Of a DNA stretch of 64,000 nucleotides, positions 9,098 through 18,956 are shown one piece after another. The notes beneath the pieces are model-generated. The model made no database searches. It was not told where the DNA came from and saw only the letters and a list, made by a program, of their open reading frames with translations. The first letter of the stretch is position 1, and each line of letters opens with the position of its first letter. The DNA comes from an uncultured Planctomycetaceae bacterium (lineage in GTDB: Bacteria; Planctomycetota; Planctomycetia; Planctomycetales; Planctomycetaceae): positions 124,001-188,000 of the forward strand of contig CALSLT010000029.1 of NCBI GenBank assembly GCA_943787265.1, read 5' to 3'. The translations under genes and the position numbers were made by a program.

Positions 9098-10267
9098 ATG
9101 AGCCGCCAGAAAAACGACGAACGACTTTTTGAACCGTACGACACGGCGGCGCTCACAAAATTTCGCCGTCGTCTGAAAGCCTGGTACGCAAAGAGAGCTC
9201 GCGATCTTCCGTGGCGAAACATCGGCGATCCTTACCGCGTCTGGATCAGCGAAATCATGCTGCAACAAACGACGGTTGCCACAGTAATTTCGTACTTCGA
9301 ACGTTTCACCAAACGATTCCCCACGATTCATGATCTGGCCAAAGCGGAGCAGGACGAGGTCCTTCGGCACTGGGAGGGTCTGGGTTATTACAGCCGGGCT
9401 CGCAACATCCACAAGACGGCAAAGCTCCTTGTCGAGCAACGCGACGGCGTCTTCCCTCAGACGACAGACGAACTCACCGCCCTGCCCGGCATCGGCCGCT
9501 ACACCGCGGGCGCGATCATGTCATTCGCGTTTGACCGGCCGGGAGCGATCGTCGAAGCGAACACGCTGCGACTTTACAGTCGGCTGTTGTGCCTCGAAGA
9601 AAACCCACGAGCAACTCATGGCCAGAAAGTGCTATGGGCATTCGCGGAACATCTTCTGCCCAGAAAGAACATCGGTCCGTTTAATCAGTCGCTGATGGAT
9701 CTCGGAGCAACCGTCTGCACGCCGAATGATCCGAACTGCCCCGAGTGTCCATTACTTCCACACTGCGGAGCAGCCGCTGCGGACCGTCAGAACGAAATTC
9801 CGATAGCCGCACAGAAGCCGGAAATCACGCCAGTGATCGAAGTTTCCGTCGCCATTCAACAAGATGATCGGTTTCTGTTAAGACGCTACCCGGAAGGGCA
9901 ACGGTGGGCAGGCCTGTGGGATTTTGTTCGATTCCCATTGGGTGACGCCGAAGCGCTCGTGCCATCGTCCGGCCTTTCTGCAGCCGGCACGGTCCCCAAA
10001 AAACTAATCTCAAACATCAAACAATCCGTGCATGAAGCGACGGGCACCGACATTGAACTCGACCGCTTCCTTAAAGAAATTCGGCACAGCGTCACCCGAT
10101 ACCGCATCAGCCTTTTATGCTTTCTTGCATCGGCCGAGCATGCTACTCCTGAGGCGAACGACAACCTCGCCTGGGTCACTGCCGAGCAACTGGACGACTA
10201 TCCGTTGTCGACGACCGGAAGAAAACTGGCGGTACTCGTGCAACGAAGTCAGCCAACTCTTTTCTGA
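9098..10267 (+). CDS. mutY: A/G-specific adenine DNA glycosylase MutY
   Basis: MutY removes adenine mispaired with 8-oxoguanine, preventing G-to-T mutation. The N-terminal helix-hairpin-helix glycosylase domain has 'WISEIMLQQT' (catalytic Glu), 'LPGIGRYTAGAI' (hairpin) and 'LMDLGATVC' (catalytic Asp). Four cysteines at 207, 214, 217 and 223 form the C-x6-C-x2-C-x5-C 4Fe-4S cluster. The C-terminal NUDIX-like domain, which recognises 8-oxoguanine, includes 'EGQRWAGLWDF'. The usual 'GNVxRV' segment is 'EANTLRLYSR' here. I start at ATG 9098; the ATG at 9095 is equally possible, and upstream frame overlaps the GTPase gene. Length, about 389 residues, is normal. Confidence 0.93.
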   Translation: MSRQKNDERLFEPYDTAALTKFRRRLKAWYAKRARDLPWRNIGDPYRVWISEIMLQQTTVATVISYFERFTKRFPTIHDLAKAEQDEVLRHWEGLGYYSRARNIHKTAKLLVEQRDGVFPQTTDELTALPGIGRYTAGAIMSFAFDRPGAIVEANTLRLYSRLLCLEENPRATHGQKVLWAFAEHLLPRKNIGPFNQSLMDLGATVCTPNDPNCPECPLLPHCGAAAADRQNEIPIAAQKPEITPVIEVSVAIQQDDRFLLRRYPEGQRWAGLWDFVRFPLGDAEALVPSSGLSAAGTVPKKLISNIKQSVHEATGTDIELDRFLKEIRHSVTRYRISLLCFLASAEHATPEANDNLAWVTAEQLDDYPLSTTGRKLAVLVQRSQPTLF

Positions 10268-10387
10268 TCCGCAAAACGCCATCACAATCCGTGGTTGATT
10301 CCACACAGTCTGCCTATCATCAGCCAAGAAAAGTCGTACGGATACACTCTGACGGCCAGGCAATGACGGAACGGAACAGGCATCGAG

Positions 10388-13024
10388 ATGGCTGATGGCG
10401 ACGAAACAGAATCTTCAGAGGCTGCAGACGACGCCCCCGCCGCGTCCAATTCTGCGACCTTGGATTCCGCCATTCCGGATCGAGTTGCCGTTGCCGACCT
10501 GAAGCGTCGATTGATCGAAGCGGATCGTTTTGGCGACGACGACCTCCGTGCTCGCTGTGAAGTCCTGCGCAGCCTGAAGGTCGAAGCGGTCGACATCGCG
10601 GCACGAGCCGAAGACGGCAATGTCGAAACACTTAGTCTCGGTGGCTACCTCTCGTCCGTTTCCCAGTGGCAGCGACTGTGCGAACGCCACGGACTTGATG
10701 AACAGGCCGAGCAATGCCGCGAACTCGCTCGATCCGCCTTCACCGAAGCTGCCGCGGACTGGAAAGCGACTGTCGAAGACCGCGAAGAAGACGCGAACGT
10801 CGACTCACTATTCGATGACTTGCTCGGCACAGCACAGCTCGAAGCCGACATTCGCAACCGCGGGCTTCTTGAGCCTGCAGCACTGACACCACTCCGTGAA
10901 CTCCGAGACAACCTGCGTGATGAACTGTCCACAGATCTGGAAAAAGAAAAGCCCGACAACCGAACACTCGATCGCTGGACACGGCTAATCGCCGACCAGT
11001 GCGATCACATTCTCACGACTGCCGATGACCTTGCCCCGAATATTGCCGCCGAGCAGATTCGTTCCACGCTGTTACTTTCAGACTGGTATCTCAAGAACGT
11101 TGACCGACGGCGCAACGACGGCACTCGCCACTTAAAACGGCGACATCGCCGGCTCCGAGCAGAAGAACAGGAACGTCAGCTCCAGGGTTCCCTTGAGTCC
11201 AGATTCGGTCGCAAGTTCACCGGAAGAATCGAACGACTGGTTCTGGTGCTTATCTGCCTCGTGCTTGGCCTGATGGTTGTCGAGTGGACGATGCCACTAG
11301 CCAAAGAAACCATCTACTGGTTCGCAATCGTCGATGCCGCGGCGTGTGCGGTATTCCTGGCAGAATTCGGTCTCAAGCTGGCACTGGTTAAAGGCCGCAG
11401 TCGCTGGTTCGCCCGACACTTCTTCGTCGACTTTGTTCCCTCGATCCCGTTCGGATTGATGACCGCCGGGATGGCGAATTCTGGTGACGTCGTGCGTGCC
11501 GGTCGTGTCGTCCGCTTCGCACGTCTCCCCAGGTTCGTGCGGTATGTTCGCGTCCTTAGACCGATCGTTCGAATCGCTCGCGCGCTCGGACTTGTCGCAC
11601 GAGGTATCGACCGGCTTGTTCGCCGATATGGGCACGTCTTGAACTGCAACGTCATCCTGCACCCGACGCAGCGTGAACAGGAACTCTTCGAGCAGGAACG
11701 CCGGGAAGCAGCCCGTAATCTTCAAGAATTGCGTCAGTTGCTGCGAGATGCCTGGTCGCGCATGTTTGCTGAAGCCAGCCCGGAAGACAGACTCTTTGTC
11801 GCCGACACGCGCATCGAAGGGCTGCAGCGCACGCTGAAACGACGAACGATTCAGTTCGAAGAAAGCAGCCGAGCCACAAGCGGAACTCGGGATATCCCCG
11901 CCGAAGCCTTGCTCGACCGAATGGAATCGTTGGAGCCATCATTGGTCGAACCGGCGCTCGGCGAACCCATGATGATGCAGCTTGCTCGAATCATTCGAAT
12001 CCTGTCAGTCGCCCCGCTGCGCTGGCTGCCCATCATCAGGCGGTGCATACCGGCTCAAGCCAGCCTGATGAGCGAAGCAGACGTCGTCTCCACCACGTCG
12101 CGACGCGTTGCCCGCTTCCTGCGAAAGTTCCACGACGGCTGGTTCTGGCTGACCGACCTGTACGGCACCGTGACCCCATCACAATTCATCGACCGCGTTG
12201 GCGGCATCCTCGTAAAGAGTTCTTCGAGACCGGCCTATCGACTACTCCTTTTTGGTGGTTTTCTGATCCTGACCGAAGCCACGCTGTCGGTCGTCGAGAT
12301 CGATGCCCTGGAACCTCTGCGAGCATTCCTGAAACGCTTTCTGGGAACGACAGTGCTTGTACTCGGTGGCGTCTGCCTGTTCGTGCTTGGTCTTGGCTGG
12401 TGGCTGCAACGTGTCGCTCGTGAAGCCACCGAATTCTACGACAAGTCGGTGCAGGCTCAATTTCTACACCTGATGGATTCCGTCCGGCCGAAATACATGG
12501 AACGCGATGCTGCCGCGTTGTACGAAAGAGTTCTGGCTGCAGACTGGCCAACCGACGATTCTCGCAGCGACTCCGAACGCATCGAGTTCCTGTCTGAACG
12601 GCTTCGCAACGCCATGTTTCGTACGACTCAGACAGCAGGCAACGACGACCGTTTTGAATTACGGCTTCCATTCGTTAGTCGGCTGGAACTGCTTTATCAC
12701 GACTGGCTCGACGGCGCGATGTTCACTCGCAGCGACACTCGCACAACGAATCAGTTGCTCGGAAATACCGCCCTCAGCCAGTTGATGCTGACATCCGATC
12801 GAATCTCGAAAAAAGATACGAAACTGCTGTCTCAAGTCGACCTTGAGAATCAAAAATCCCTGCTGAACGGCCCCTACCTCTGGTTCCACTTTATCGCTCA
12901 GTCAGTCAGTCATTCTGTTGCCCGACTACTGGTTGACTATAACCGCCGAGCAATTCCCAGCCATGAGCTACCGCATTGCTCCGAGGCTCAGAAAAATTCT
13001 TTTCACACAGTGGCTGAATACTGA
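10388..13024 (+). CDS. Large membrane protein with voltage-sensor-like segment, N-terminal part of a broken gene
   Basis: This frame gives 878 residues: an acidic helical N-terminus of about 280 residues, two hydrophobic helices near 284-302 and 309-332, an amphipathic region, and an extraordinary helix at 370-398 with Arg at nearly every third position, like the S4 voltage sensor of ion channels. No pore loop or TVGYG-type filter follows. Instead come a coiled-coil-like cytoplasmic stretch and two more membrane helices near 618-665. The frame probably does not end naturally at 13024: deleting one A from the A5 run at 12992-12996 keeps coding going into the next frame, so the pieces at 13039 and 13817 belong to the same ancestral protein of about 1280 residues. 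The start is ATG at 10388. Confidence 0.75.
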   Translation: MADGDETESSEAADDAPAASNSATLDSAIPDRVAVADLKRRLIEADRFGDDDLRARCEVLRSLKVEAVDIAARAEDGNVETLSLGGYLSSVSQWQRLCERHGLDEQAEQCRELARSAFTEAAADWKATVEDREEDANVDSLFDDLLGTAQLEADIRNRGLLEPAALTPLRELRDNLRDELSTDLEKEKPDNRTLDRWTRLIADQCDHILTTADDLAPNIAAEQIRSTLLLSDWYLKNVDRRRNDGTRHLKRRHRRLRAEEQERQLQGSLESRFGRKFTGRIERLVLVLICLVLGLMVVEWTMPLAKETIYWFAIVDAAACAVFLAEFGLKLALVKGRSRWFARHFFVDFVPSIPFGLMTAGMANSGDVVRAGRVVRFARLPRFVRYVRVLRPIVRIARALGLVARGIDRLVRRYGHVLNCNVILHPTQREQELFEQERREAARNLQELRQLLRDAWSRMFAEASPEDRLFVADTRIEGLQRTLKRRTIQFEESSRATSGTRDIPAEALLDRMESLEPSLVEPALGEPMMMQLARIIRILSVAPLRWLPIIRRCIPAQASLMSEADVVSTTSRRVARFLRKFHDGWFWLTDLYGTVTPSQFIDRVGGILVKSSSRPAYRLLLFGGFLILTEATLSVVEIDALEPLRAFLKRFLGTTVLVLGGVCLFVLGLGWWLQRVAREATEFYDKSVQAQFLHLMDSVRPKYMERDAAALYERVLAADWPTDDSRSDSERIEFLSERLRNAMFRTTQTAGNDDRFELRLPFVSRLELLYHDWLDGAMFTRSDTRTTNQLLGNTALSQLMLTSDRISKKDTKLLSQVDLENQKSLLNGPYLWFHFIAQSVSHSVARLLVDYNRRAIPSHELPHCSEAQKNSFHTVAEY

Positions 13025-13038
13025 TCCAGACTTTCAGC

Positions 13039-13677
13039 TTGACAACAATACGATCGTCGAGCCAGCCGATGCGAAGTCCCGGCTACGTAACAACTGCCTT
13101 TACTGCGTTGCACTTTCTTGATCCTGACGCGCAACGTGACCAAACGGTCGAAGAGCACTTCGGCCAGGAAGTCGTCGCCAGAATCCGAGGTGACCGCAGC
13201 CTGTTGATCCGCCGAACATTCGGCACCTTGCCTCTTCATCTTCGCCCGCGAAGCGAGCGAGTCGTCAATCTTTACGCTGCGTACGAAGCTTGGATTGCTG
13301 GCGGGCGAATGTTTCTCGTCCCGTGGTTTCTATTCGTAGCGTTTTGCCGATTGCTCGTCCGACTGATCGGCTGGATCTACCAATCAGTACAGGAAATCCG
13401 ACATCCGGAACGGCGAAAAACACCCATCGATGCAGCGCAAGCCGACTTCCGAGTTGCCGTTCGAAAAGTCAATCGCGTACGTGGCCCCGTCGCTGAACGC
13501 TGCGTCCGACTGCGTGCAATCTTTGACCCAGCCTGGCTGGGAATCGCTTTGCCCGGTGAACAATCAACTCTACTCGGAACGGCAGACGGCCGATACCGAC
13601 GTCGCGTTTTCTGCGACTCGGACCAGCGACACAAAGAAAAATCGAATCTGAAAAGCGAAGATGCCTCTCTGGAATGA
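13039..13677 (+). pseudogene. Middle fragment of the broken voltage-sensor-like protein
   Basis: This frame continues the previous protein, since removing one C from the CCC run at 13078-13080 joins it smoothly ('DAKSGYVTTAFTALHF'). It carries one strong membrane helix ('MFLVPWFLFVAFCRLLVRLIGWIY' region, about residues 91-115) and a basic region after it. A TGA at 13675-13677 interrupts it, yet the same frame remains protein-like beyond the stop up to about 13825. Whether the TGA is a real mutation or reflects paired small indels nearby cannot be told. Alone it has no plausible start and no ribosome site, so it is not an independent gene. Confidence 0.6.
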
Positions 13678-13816
13678 GATGGCTGGAATCATTCGCTGAA
13701 GGATGGCCTGATGGAGCGTATCGCTGAGCAACGCAGACTTGCGAAAGACGCATTCAATTCCCGGCAGCATTTGCGAGCAGCGTCAATCGCCGTTCACGCT
13801 GACCTGAACGGAGTCC

Positions 13817-14242
13817 GTGCACATCTTTTTTGCCAAACCAATGCTCGCAGAAATCCTTCACACGACTCGCGCCAAGCCGTCACTTCGAGATCGAGTCAGT
13901 CCACGATTTGCTCTCCGCGCAGCATTCCGTCGTTACTGGCAAACAACCAAAATGACGGAACTGGCCGCCGAACGCAGCGCATGGAAATCTGTCCTGATGA
14001 ACGAATCAGGAGCGGCAGCCGCGCTGATGGCGTGGGACAAGTTCGGCGATGGTGTTGAACAGGAAGGCGAACGACGGCTGGGAGAAATCCTGCAGCATCC
14101 CGGCCGAATCACTGAGCAACTCTTAACGCTGCGGATGATCGAGACGTTGACGGTGCTCGACGTGCTCCACTATCGAGAGCACATCTTCAAACTCGGACAG
14201 TACGACGAAGGCCACGACCTGTTGTCACTGCAACCGGAATAG
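13817..14242 (+). pseudogene. C-terminal fragment of the broken voltage-sensor-like protein
   Basis: This frame encodes a helical C-terminus rich in Ala, Glu and Leu. It joins the preceding frame (13678-13825) if one T is removed from the T6 run at 13826-13831, giving 'GVRAHLFAKPMLAEIL'. There is no ribosome site at 13817. The protein ends at TAG 14240-14242, 62 bases before the convergent glgP stop, so this is probably the true end of the whole gene. No domain is recognised. Confidence 0.6.
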
Positions 14243-14304
14243 GGCGTGAAAGCCAATCGAACTGGCCACAGACTGAGCCAACAACACGCCGAAGTGGCGG
14301 ACTG

Positions 14305-16815
14305 CTACCCGAGAGCTTTCACGTTCCAGATTTCGTCCGCGTACTGCGCGATCGTCCGGTCGCTGGAGAACCATCCACTTGCCGCCGTATTCAGGATGCT
14401 CATCGTGTCCCAGCGGTCCTCGTCACGGTAAACATCGTTCACACGTTTCTGAGCATCGATAAAGCTCCGCAGGTCGGCAATCGTCAGCCACGGATCGTGC
14501 GGATTCCGCAGCCCAGCGGTTAGCATGCTGAACACACCTGGCTGAGACTCGTTAAACATCCCACCTTCGAGAAGCTGCATCAGCCGTGTGATGTCGGCAT
14601 CGTTCGCGATGATCTCGTTTGGACGATAGTCCTTCCGAGCTTCCGCAACTTCTGCCGCGTCTAATCCGAAGAGGAAGAAGTTCTCGTCGCCAGCCTGCTC
14701 TCGGATTTCGATGTTTGCACCGTCCAACGTACCGATGGTCAGTGCACCGTTCATCATGAACTTCATATTGCCCGTGCCCGACGCCTCTTTGCCAGCCGTC
14801 GAAATTTGCTCAGACAACTCGGCAGCCGGGCAAATCACTTCCATTGCCGAAACTCGGTAGTTCGGCAGGAAAACCACTTTCAGAAGATCGTTGGCGCGGG
14901 GATCGTTGTTGATTACGTCTGACACGTTGTTGATCAGGTGAACGATCAACTTCGCTACGTGATAACCCGGAGCCGCTTTGCCACCGATCAGAATACAGCG
15001 AGGCACCATCCCTTCGGTTTTGCCTTCAAGGATTCGATCGTAAAGGTGGATCGCGTGCAAAACGTTGAGAAGCTGCCGTTTGTATTCGTGGATCCGCTTG
15101 ACCTGAACGTCAAACATTGCTGACTCGCTGAACTGCACACCGGTTTCACGTTCGACAAGCTCGATTAAACGACGTTTGTTGGCCTGTTTTACGGCTCGCC
15201 ACTTTTCGCGAAACGCACCGTCTTCTGCGAATGAAGCGAGTTCCGAAATTCGGCTGAGATCCTTCTGCCAGCCGTCACCGATTGCTTCGTTCAACAGATC
15301 CCGCAATCCCGGATTGCAGTGAGCCAGCCAGCGACGCTGCGTCACTCCGTTGGTCTTGTTGTTGAACTTTTCCGGCCAAAGTGCATGAAAGTCGCCGAAG
15401 AGTCCTGCCTTGAGCAGTTCGGTATGAAGTCCCGCGACGCCGTTCACAGAGAAGCTCCCGACGATGGCGAGATAAGCCATTCGAATGTGCGGATGCTCGC
15501 CCTCTTCAACCAGCGACATACGGGCCTGGATGCCCGCGTCGTTCGGAAAGTGCTCTGCAATCTGTGCCAGAAATCGCGAGTTGATCTCGTAAATGATCTC
15601 CAGCAACCGAGGCAGTAGGTGACTGAACAGACCGACCGACCATCGCTCCAGCGCTTCAGGAAGCAACGTGTGATTTGTGTACGCCATACATTGCGTGGTG
15701 ATATCCCACGCAGCATCCCAGGACAAACTATGCTCGTCCATCAGCAAACGCATGAGTTCAGGGACGGCACAGGCCGGATGAGTATCATTTAGCTGGAAGC
15801 AGTTGCTGGTACCGAAGTTGGAGAAGTCCTCGCCGTTCTTACTGACCCATTGAGCCAGGACGTCCTGCAGACTCGCCGACACCAGGAAGTACTGCTGCTT
15901 CAGCCGCAGTTCTTTTCCGTTTTCGCTGGAATCATTCGGGTAGAGCACCATCGTGATCTGTTCGGCAAGATTCTTCGCCGCCACAGCTTCCGGGTAACTT
16001 CCAGCGTTGAACTCTTCCAGATCAAACTCGTCGGTGGCACACGCCTTCCAAAGCCGCAACGAGTTGACCGTGCCGTTTCGATATCCCGGAACAGGCATAT
16101 CAAACGGAAGCGCCAGCACGTCATTCCCGTTCGCCCATCGAACTCGCGGAGAACCTTCTTCATCACGATAGTGCTCAGTGTGGCCGTAAAAGTGAACTCG
16201 GCGAGCATCTTCAGCACGCTCCAGCTCCCAGGGGTTTCCATTCCGCAGCCAGTGGTCAGGACTCTCCATCTGCTGACCATTTTCGATCTGCTGATGAAAC
16301 ATTCCATATTCGTACCGCAAACCGTATCCAACAACTGGCAACTGAAGGTTCGCGCAACTGTCGAGAAAACACGCCGCCAGACGTCCGAGCCCGCCGTTGC
16401 CGAGCCCGGCATCGTGTTCCTGCTCCGCGAGTTCTTCGAGTGTGACGCCATACGCGTGCAGAGCCGTGCGGGCGTCCTCATCCAGATCAAGATTCGCCAC
16501 CGCGTTAGTCAACGAACGCCCGATCAGAAACTCCAGAGACAGGTAATAAACCTTCTTCTCATCGCTCTGTGCGAATCGGGCGTGGGTCGTTCGCCAGTCG
16601 CGAACAAGCCGGTCTCGCACTGCTGTCGCGAGTGCTCTGTAAAGGTACTCTGGATCGAATTTCGAATCGTCATGAGCGAGCGTCAAAGCAAGATGCCGCG
16701 CAACTTCTCGATCAAGATTCTCCAGAACGGCCTGAGCCGCCTCAGGTGAAATCGCAGTTGTTGAGGGAACGGATTCGTGACTCTGTGACGACTGAGTATC
16801 AACGCTTGCTGACAT
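14305..16815 (-). CDS. glgP: Glycogen/maltodextrin phosphorylase
   Basis: The enzyme releases glucose-1-phosphate from alpha-1,4-glucan ends. At 836 residues it is a full-length GT35 phosphorylase. Visible motifs include 'VYYLSLEFLIGRSLTNA', 'GLGNGGLGRLAACFLDS', 'LNDTHPACAVPELMRLL', 'NKTNGVTQRRWL', 'VKRIHEYKRQLLN', and the pyridoxal-phosphate site 'EASGTGNMKFMMNG' with Lys685. A polar N-terminal extension of about 40 residues precedes the catalytic core. It starts with ATG at 16815. The next gene upstream on the same strand is pgi, 114 bases away, which fits conversion of the product through glucose-6-phosphate to glycolysis. All catalytic features look intact. Confidence 0.97.
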   Translation of the reverse strand: MSASVDTQSSQSHESVPSTTAISPEAAQAVLENLDREVARHLALTLAHDDSKFDPEYLYRALATAVRDRLVRDWRTTHARFAQSDEKKVYYLSLEFLIGRSLTNAVANLDLDEDARTALHAYGVTLEELAEQEHDAGLGNGGLGRLAACFLDSCANLQLPVVGYGLRYEYGMFHQQIENGQQMESPDHWLRNGNPWELERAEDARRVHFYGHTEHYRDEEGSPRVRWANGNDVLALPFDMPVPGYRNGTVNSLRLWKACATDEFDLEEFNAGSYPEAVAAKNLAEQITMVLYPNDSSENGKELRLKQQYFLVSASLQDVLAQWVSKNGEDFSNFGTSNCFQLNDTHPACAVPELMRLLMDEHSLSWDAAWDITTQCMAYTNHTLLPEALERWSVGLFSHLLPRLLEIIYEINSRFLAQIAEHFPNDAGIQARMSLVEEGEHPHIRMAYLAIVGSFSVNGVAGLHTELLKAGLFGDFHALWPEKFNNKTNGVTQRRWLAHCNPGLRDLLNEAIGDGWQKDLSRISELASFAEDGAFREKWRAVKQANKRRLIELVERETGVQFSESAMFDVQVKRIHEYKRQLLNVLHAIHLYDRILEGKTEGMVPRCILIGGKAAPGYHVAKLIVHLINNVSDVINNDPRANDLLKVVFLPNYRVSAMEVICPAAELSEQISTAGKEASGTGNMKFMMNGALTIGTLDGANIEIREQAGDENFFLFGLDAAEVAEARKDYRPNEIIANDADITRLMQLLEGGMFNESQPGVFSMLTAGLRNPHDPWLTIADLRSFIDAQKRVNDVYRDEDRWDTMSILNTAASGWFSSDRTIAQYADEIWNVKALG

Positions 16816-16929
16816 TGGAGAGTTTCTCTGGCTTCAACAGGGTAGAGCTGTAGCGAATAAACGGATCATGCATCGCCTGATTGTCCAATCGTGGCGAGCA
16901 CGCACAGGCTGGTTGCCTGAAACTAAAGT

Positions 16930-18444
16930 CTACTTCGTGAGTCGGCCGCACGCGGCAAAACGCTTGAGCAAATCCGCAACGAAGTCGTCGGTCAGTGCGT
17001 CGAGCCCTTCTTCCGCGCGAACCTGACCTGCAAACTCCTTCATCCGCTGTTCATCTTGAACGAGCGACGAAGCATCAAGCGGGAGATGTTTCAAGACGGC
17101 CTGCTGAGCAGCAAGCAGCTCCCCGGCTGCGGTCTTTCCAGCTTCCACGCCCGGCTGATGATACGAGTTGATGCCAAGCATCGCCCCGTAGTAGCCGACG
17201 GCCCGCTCAAAGAGAGCGATCAAAGCCCCAAGCGTATGCTCGTTGAATCGTTCAGTCGTAATTCTTAGCGACGGACGTCCGGTCTCAGTCAACGCTTTGG
17301 CGGTGCCTTCCTGAAAAGCCATCAGGTAGTCACCGGCCGTCACGCCGGGCTCGACTTCTGGCTCTTCGACTTCCGGATTGAGCACGCGAAGGAACATCGC
17401 AAAGAAGTCTTTGTAACCATCACGCAATTGTTGAACGTACGAGTGCTGGTCGGTCGAACCTTTGTTTCCAAAGACCGAAATCCCCTTCCCATCTTTGCCG
17501 ACCGACTCCATAACGAGCTGCTGCAGATACTTCGACATCAGACAAATACGATCGCAATACGGAAGCACAACCATGTTGCGCAATGATTGATGCTCCACCA
17601 CATGGAACCACGCCGTCGCCAACATTAGAGCCGGATTGGACTCCAATGATTCAGTGCGAGTCGCTTCGTCCATTTCCCGAGCACCAGCAAGGTACGCCTT
17701 CGAGTCGAATCCGAGCAAACTAGCGGGTAACAATCCGACTGCCGAAAACAGCGACGTGCGGCCTCCAACCCAATCCCAGATTGCAAAACGTTTCAACCAT
17801 GCGGGCCCGGCCGTTTGGGGATCGTCTGCCGCTTCAGGTCCAGCCAGTTTATCGAGAGCACTTTCTGGCTGAGTGACGGCCGCGGCGTGTACCTCAAAGG
17901 AAAGCCCTGCCCGTTCGTAAGCAGCTTTGGCGAACTTCATTCCGTTCGCCGTCTCCTTTGTGCCGCCCGACTTCGAAACAATCACGGTCAGCGTCGACTT
18001 CAGCCCGCCAGCCTGTTCAATGTCTCCGAGCGTCCGTTGAAATCCGAACGGGTCAGTATTGTCCAGGAAAAACATGCCAGGAGTAACGCCAGGTACTCGC
18101 AGCGAATCATAGAGCAGCTGCGGACCCAGACCTGATCCACCAATCCCAATCCACAGAATATTGCTGAAACGGCCGGCGAATACTTCCCGGCCGAAGTCAT
18201 CAATGCTCTGCTGCGTCTCGGTAATTGCGGCACTCAGATTCCCGGGGGCAAGGTCCGGATTTCTCAACCAATAGTGGCCGACCATTCGACCTTCATCGGT
18301 ATTTACTTTCTCGCCCGCTTCTACAGCAGCCATTTCCTGCAGCGCTTTGTCAATCGGCTCTCGATATCGATCCGCCAAATCCTCTGGCAATTCCAAACGA
18401 GCGAAATCAAGTTCGACACCGGCGGCCTTCCAACTGTTACTCAT
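16930..18444 (-). CDS. pgi: Glucose-6-phosphate isomerase
   Basis: The enzyme interconverts glucose-6-phosphate and fructose-6-phosphate in glycolysis and gluconeogenesis. The 504-residue chain has two SIS-type sugar-phosphate subdomains. Signatures include 'WIGIGGSGLGPQLLYDSL', 'IVSKSGGTKET', 'WDWVGGRTSLFSAVGLLP', 'VFGNKGSTDQHSYVQQL' with the catalytic Glu/His environment, and 'SYHQPGVEAGK' near the C-terminus. Start is ATG at 18444. It belongs to the bacterial branch that is somewhat shorter than the 550-residue enterobacterial form. It shares direction with glgP and is probably co-expressed. Confidence 0.96.
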   Translation of the reverse strand: MSNSWKAAGVELDFARLELPEDLADRYREPIDKALQEMAAVEAGEKVNTDEGRMVGHYWLRNPDLAPGNLSAAITETQQSIDDFGREVFAGRFSNILWIGIGGSGLGPQLLYDSLRVPGVTPGMFFLDNTDPFGFQRTLGDIEQAGGLKSTLTVIVSKSGGTKETANGMKFAKAAYERAGLSFEVHAAAVTQPESALDKLAGPEAADDPQTAGPAWLKRFAIWDWVGGRTSLFSAVGLLPASLLGFDSKAYLAGAREMDEATRTESLESNPALMLATAWFHVVEHQSLRNMVVLPYCDRICLMSKYLQQLVMESVGKDGKGISVFGNKGSTDQHSYVQQLRDGYKDFFAMFLRVLNPEVEEPEVEPGVTAGDYLMAFQEGTAKALTETGRPSLRITTERFNEHTLGALIALFERAVGYYGAMLGINSYHQPGVEAGKTAAGELLAAQQAVLKHLPLDASSLVQDEQRMKEFAGQVRAEEGLDALTDDFVADLLKRFAACGRLTK

Positions 18445-18956
18445 CGCTTGGACACTCCTTCTGGTTAAGCACGCGTTGCCACAGTTATTTCAGATCGTGC
18501 CCGCCAATGTCGATGCTGCGTGCTCTCCAGACCGCAAAGCCTGGACTCAGCTTCGTAATCAACAATGGCCAAACCGATGCTCAGCGCTCATCGAGCGCAA
18601 ACGGCACGAGCCGCAGGCGGATTTGTAGCGGCATTCGGCTCAAGAATCACGAGTCAGCACAAAGGCCGGGACCGACTCGGACGAACCAGATTCTCAGCAG
18701 GTAGAATTCACTCGTAACGCGAAGAACCCATAAACAAAGGGCGATCCGACGTAGATACCTGGCACTAAAGAAGTGCTCACGGCAAACGTCACTTCGACCT
18801 CGTGCATATCTGGCCCAAATTGCGACCAGGCTCAAAGTGATGGTATCTGCAAAGCTATCTCACAGTCCGCATACACTGAGCGTGCCAGACTTGTGTCGGA
18901 AGTCTGGCGATACTCAGCATCTACACGCGGTGATTGATAAGCTTGCCCAGGGGCAT
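18445..18956. other. Spacer upstream of pgi and downstream of lexA
   Basis: About 510 bases without a supported gene. Frames at 18225-18704 on the plus strand have poor codon bias and no protein pattern. It should contain the pgi promoter on the minus strand, but I see no clear site. Confidence 0.4.

Noticed and set aside
13675..13677. In-frame TGA as a selenocysteine codon
   Set aside because: Several frame breaks lie nearby, no SECIS-like hairpin is obvious downstream, and the surrounding sequence has no selenoprotein motif.
15850..16749. 299-codon plus-strand frame opposite glgP
   Set aside because: The minus strand encodes full-length glycogen phosphorylase with all motifs, so this is a shadow frame.
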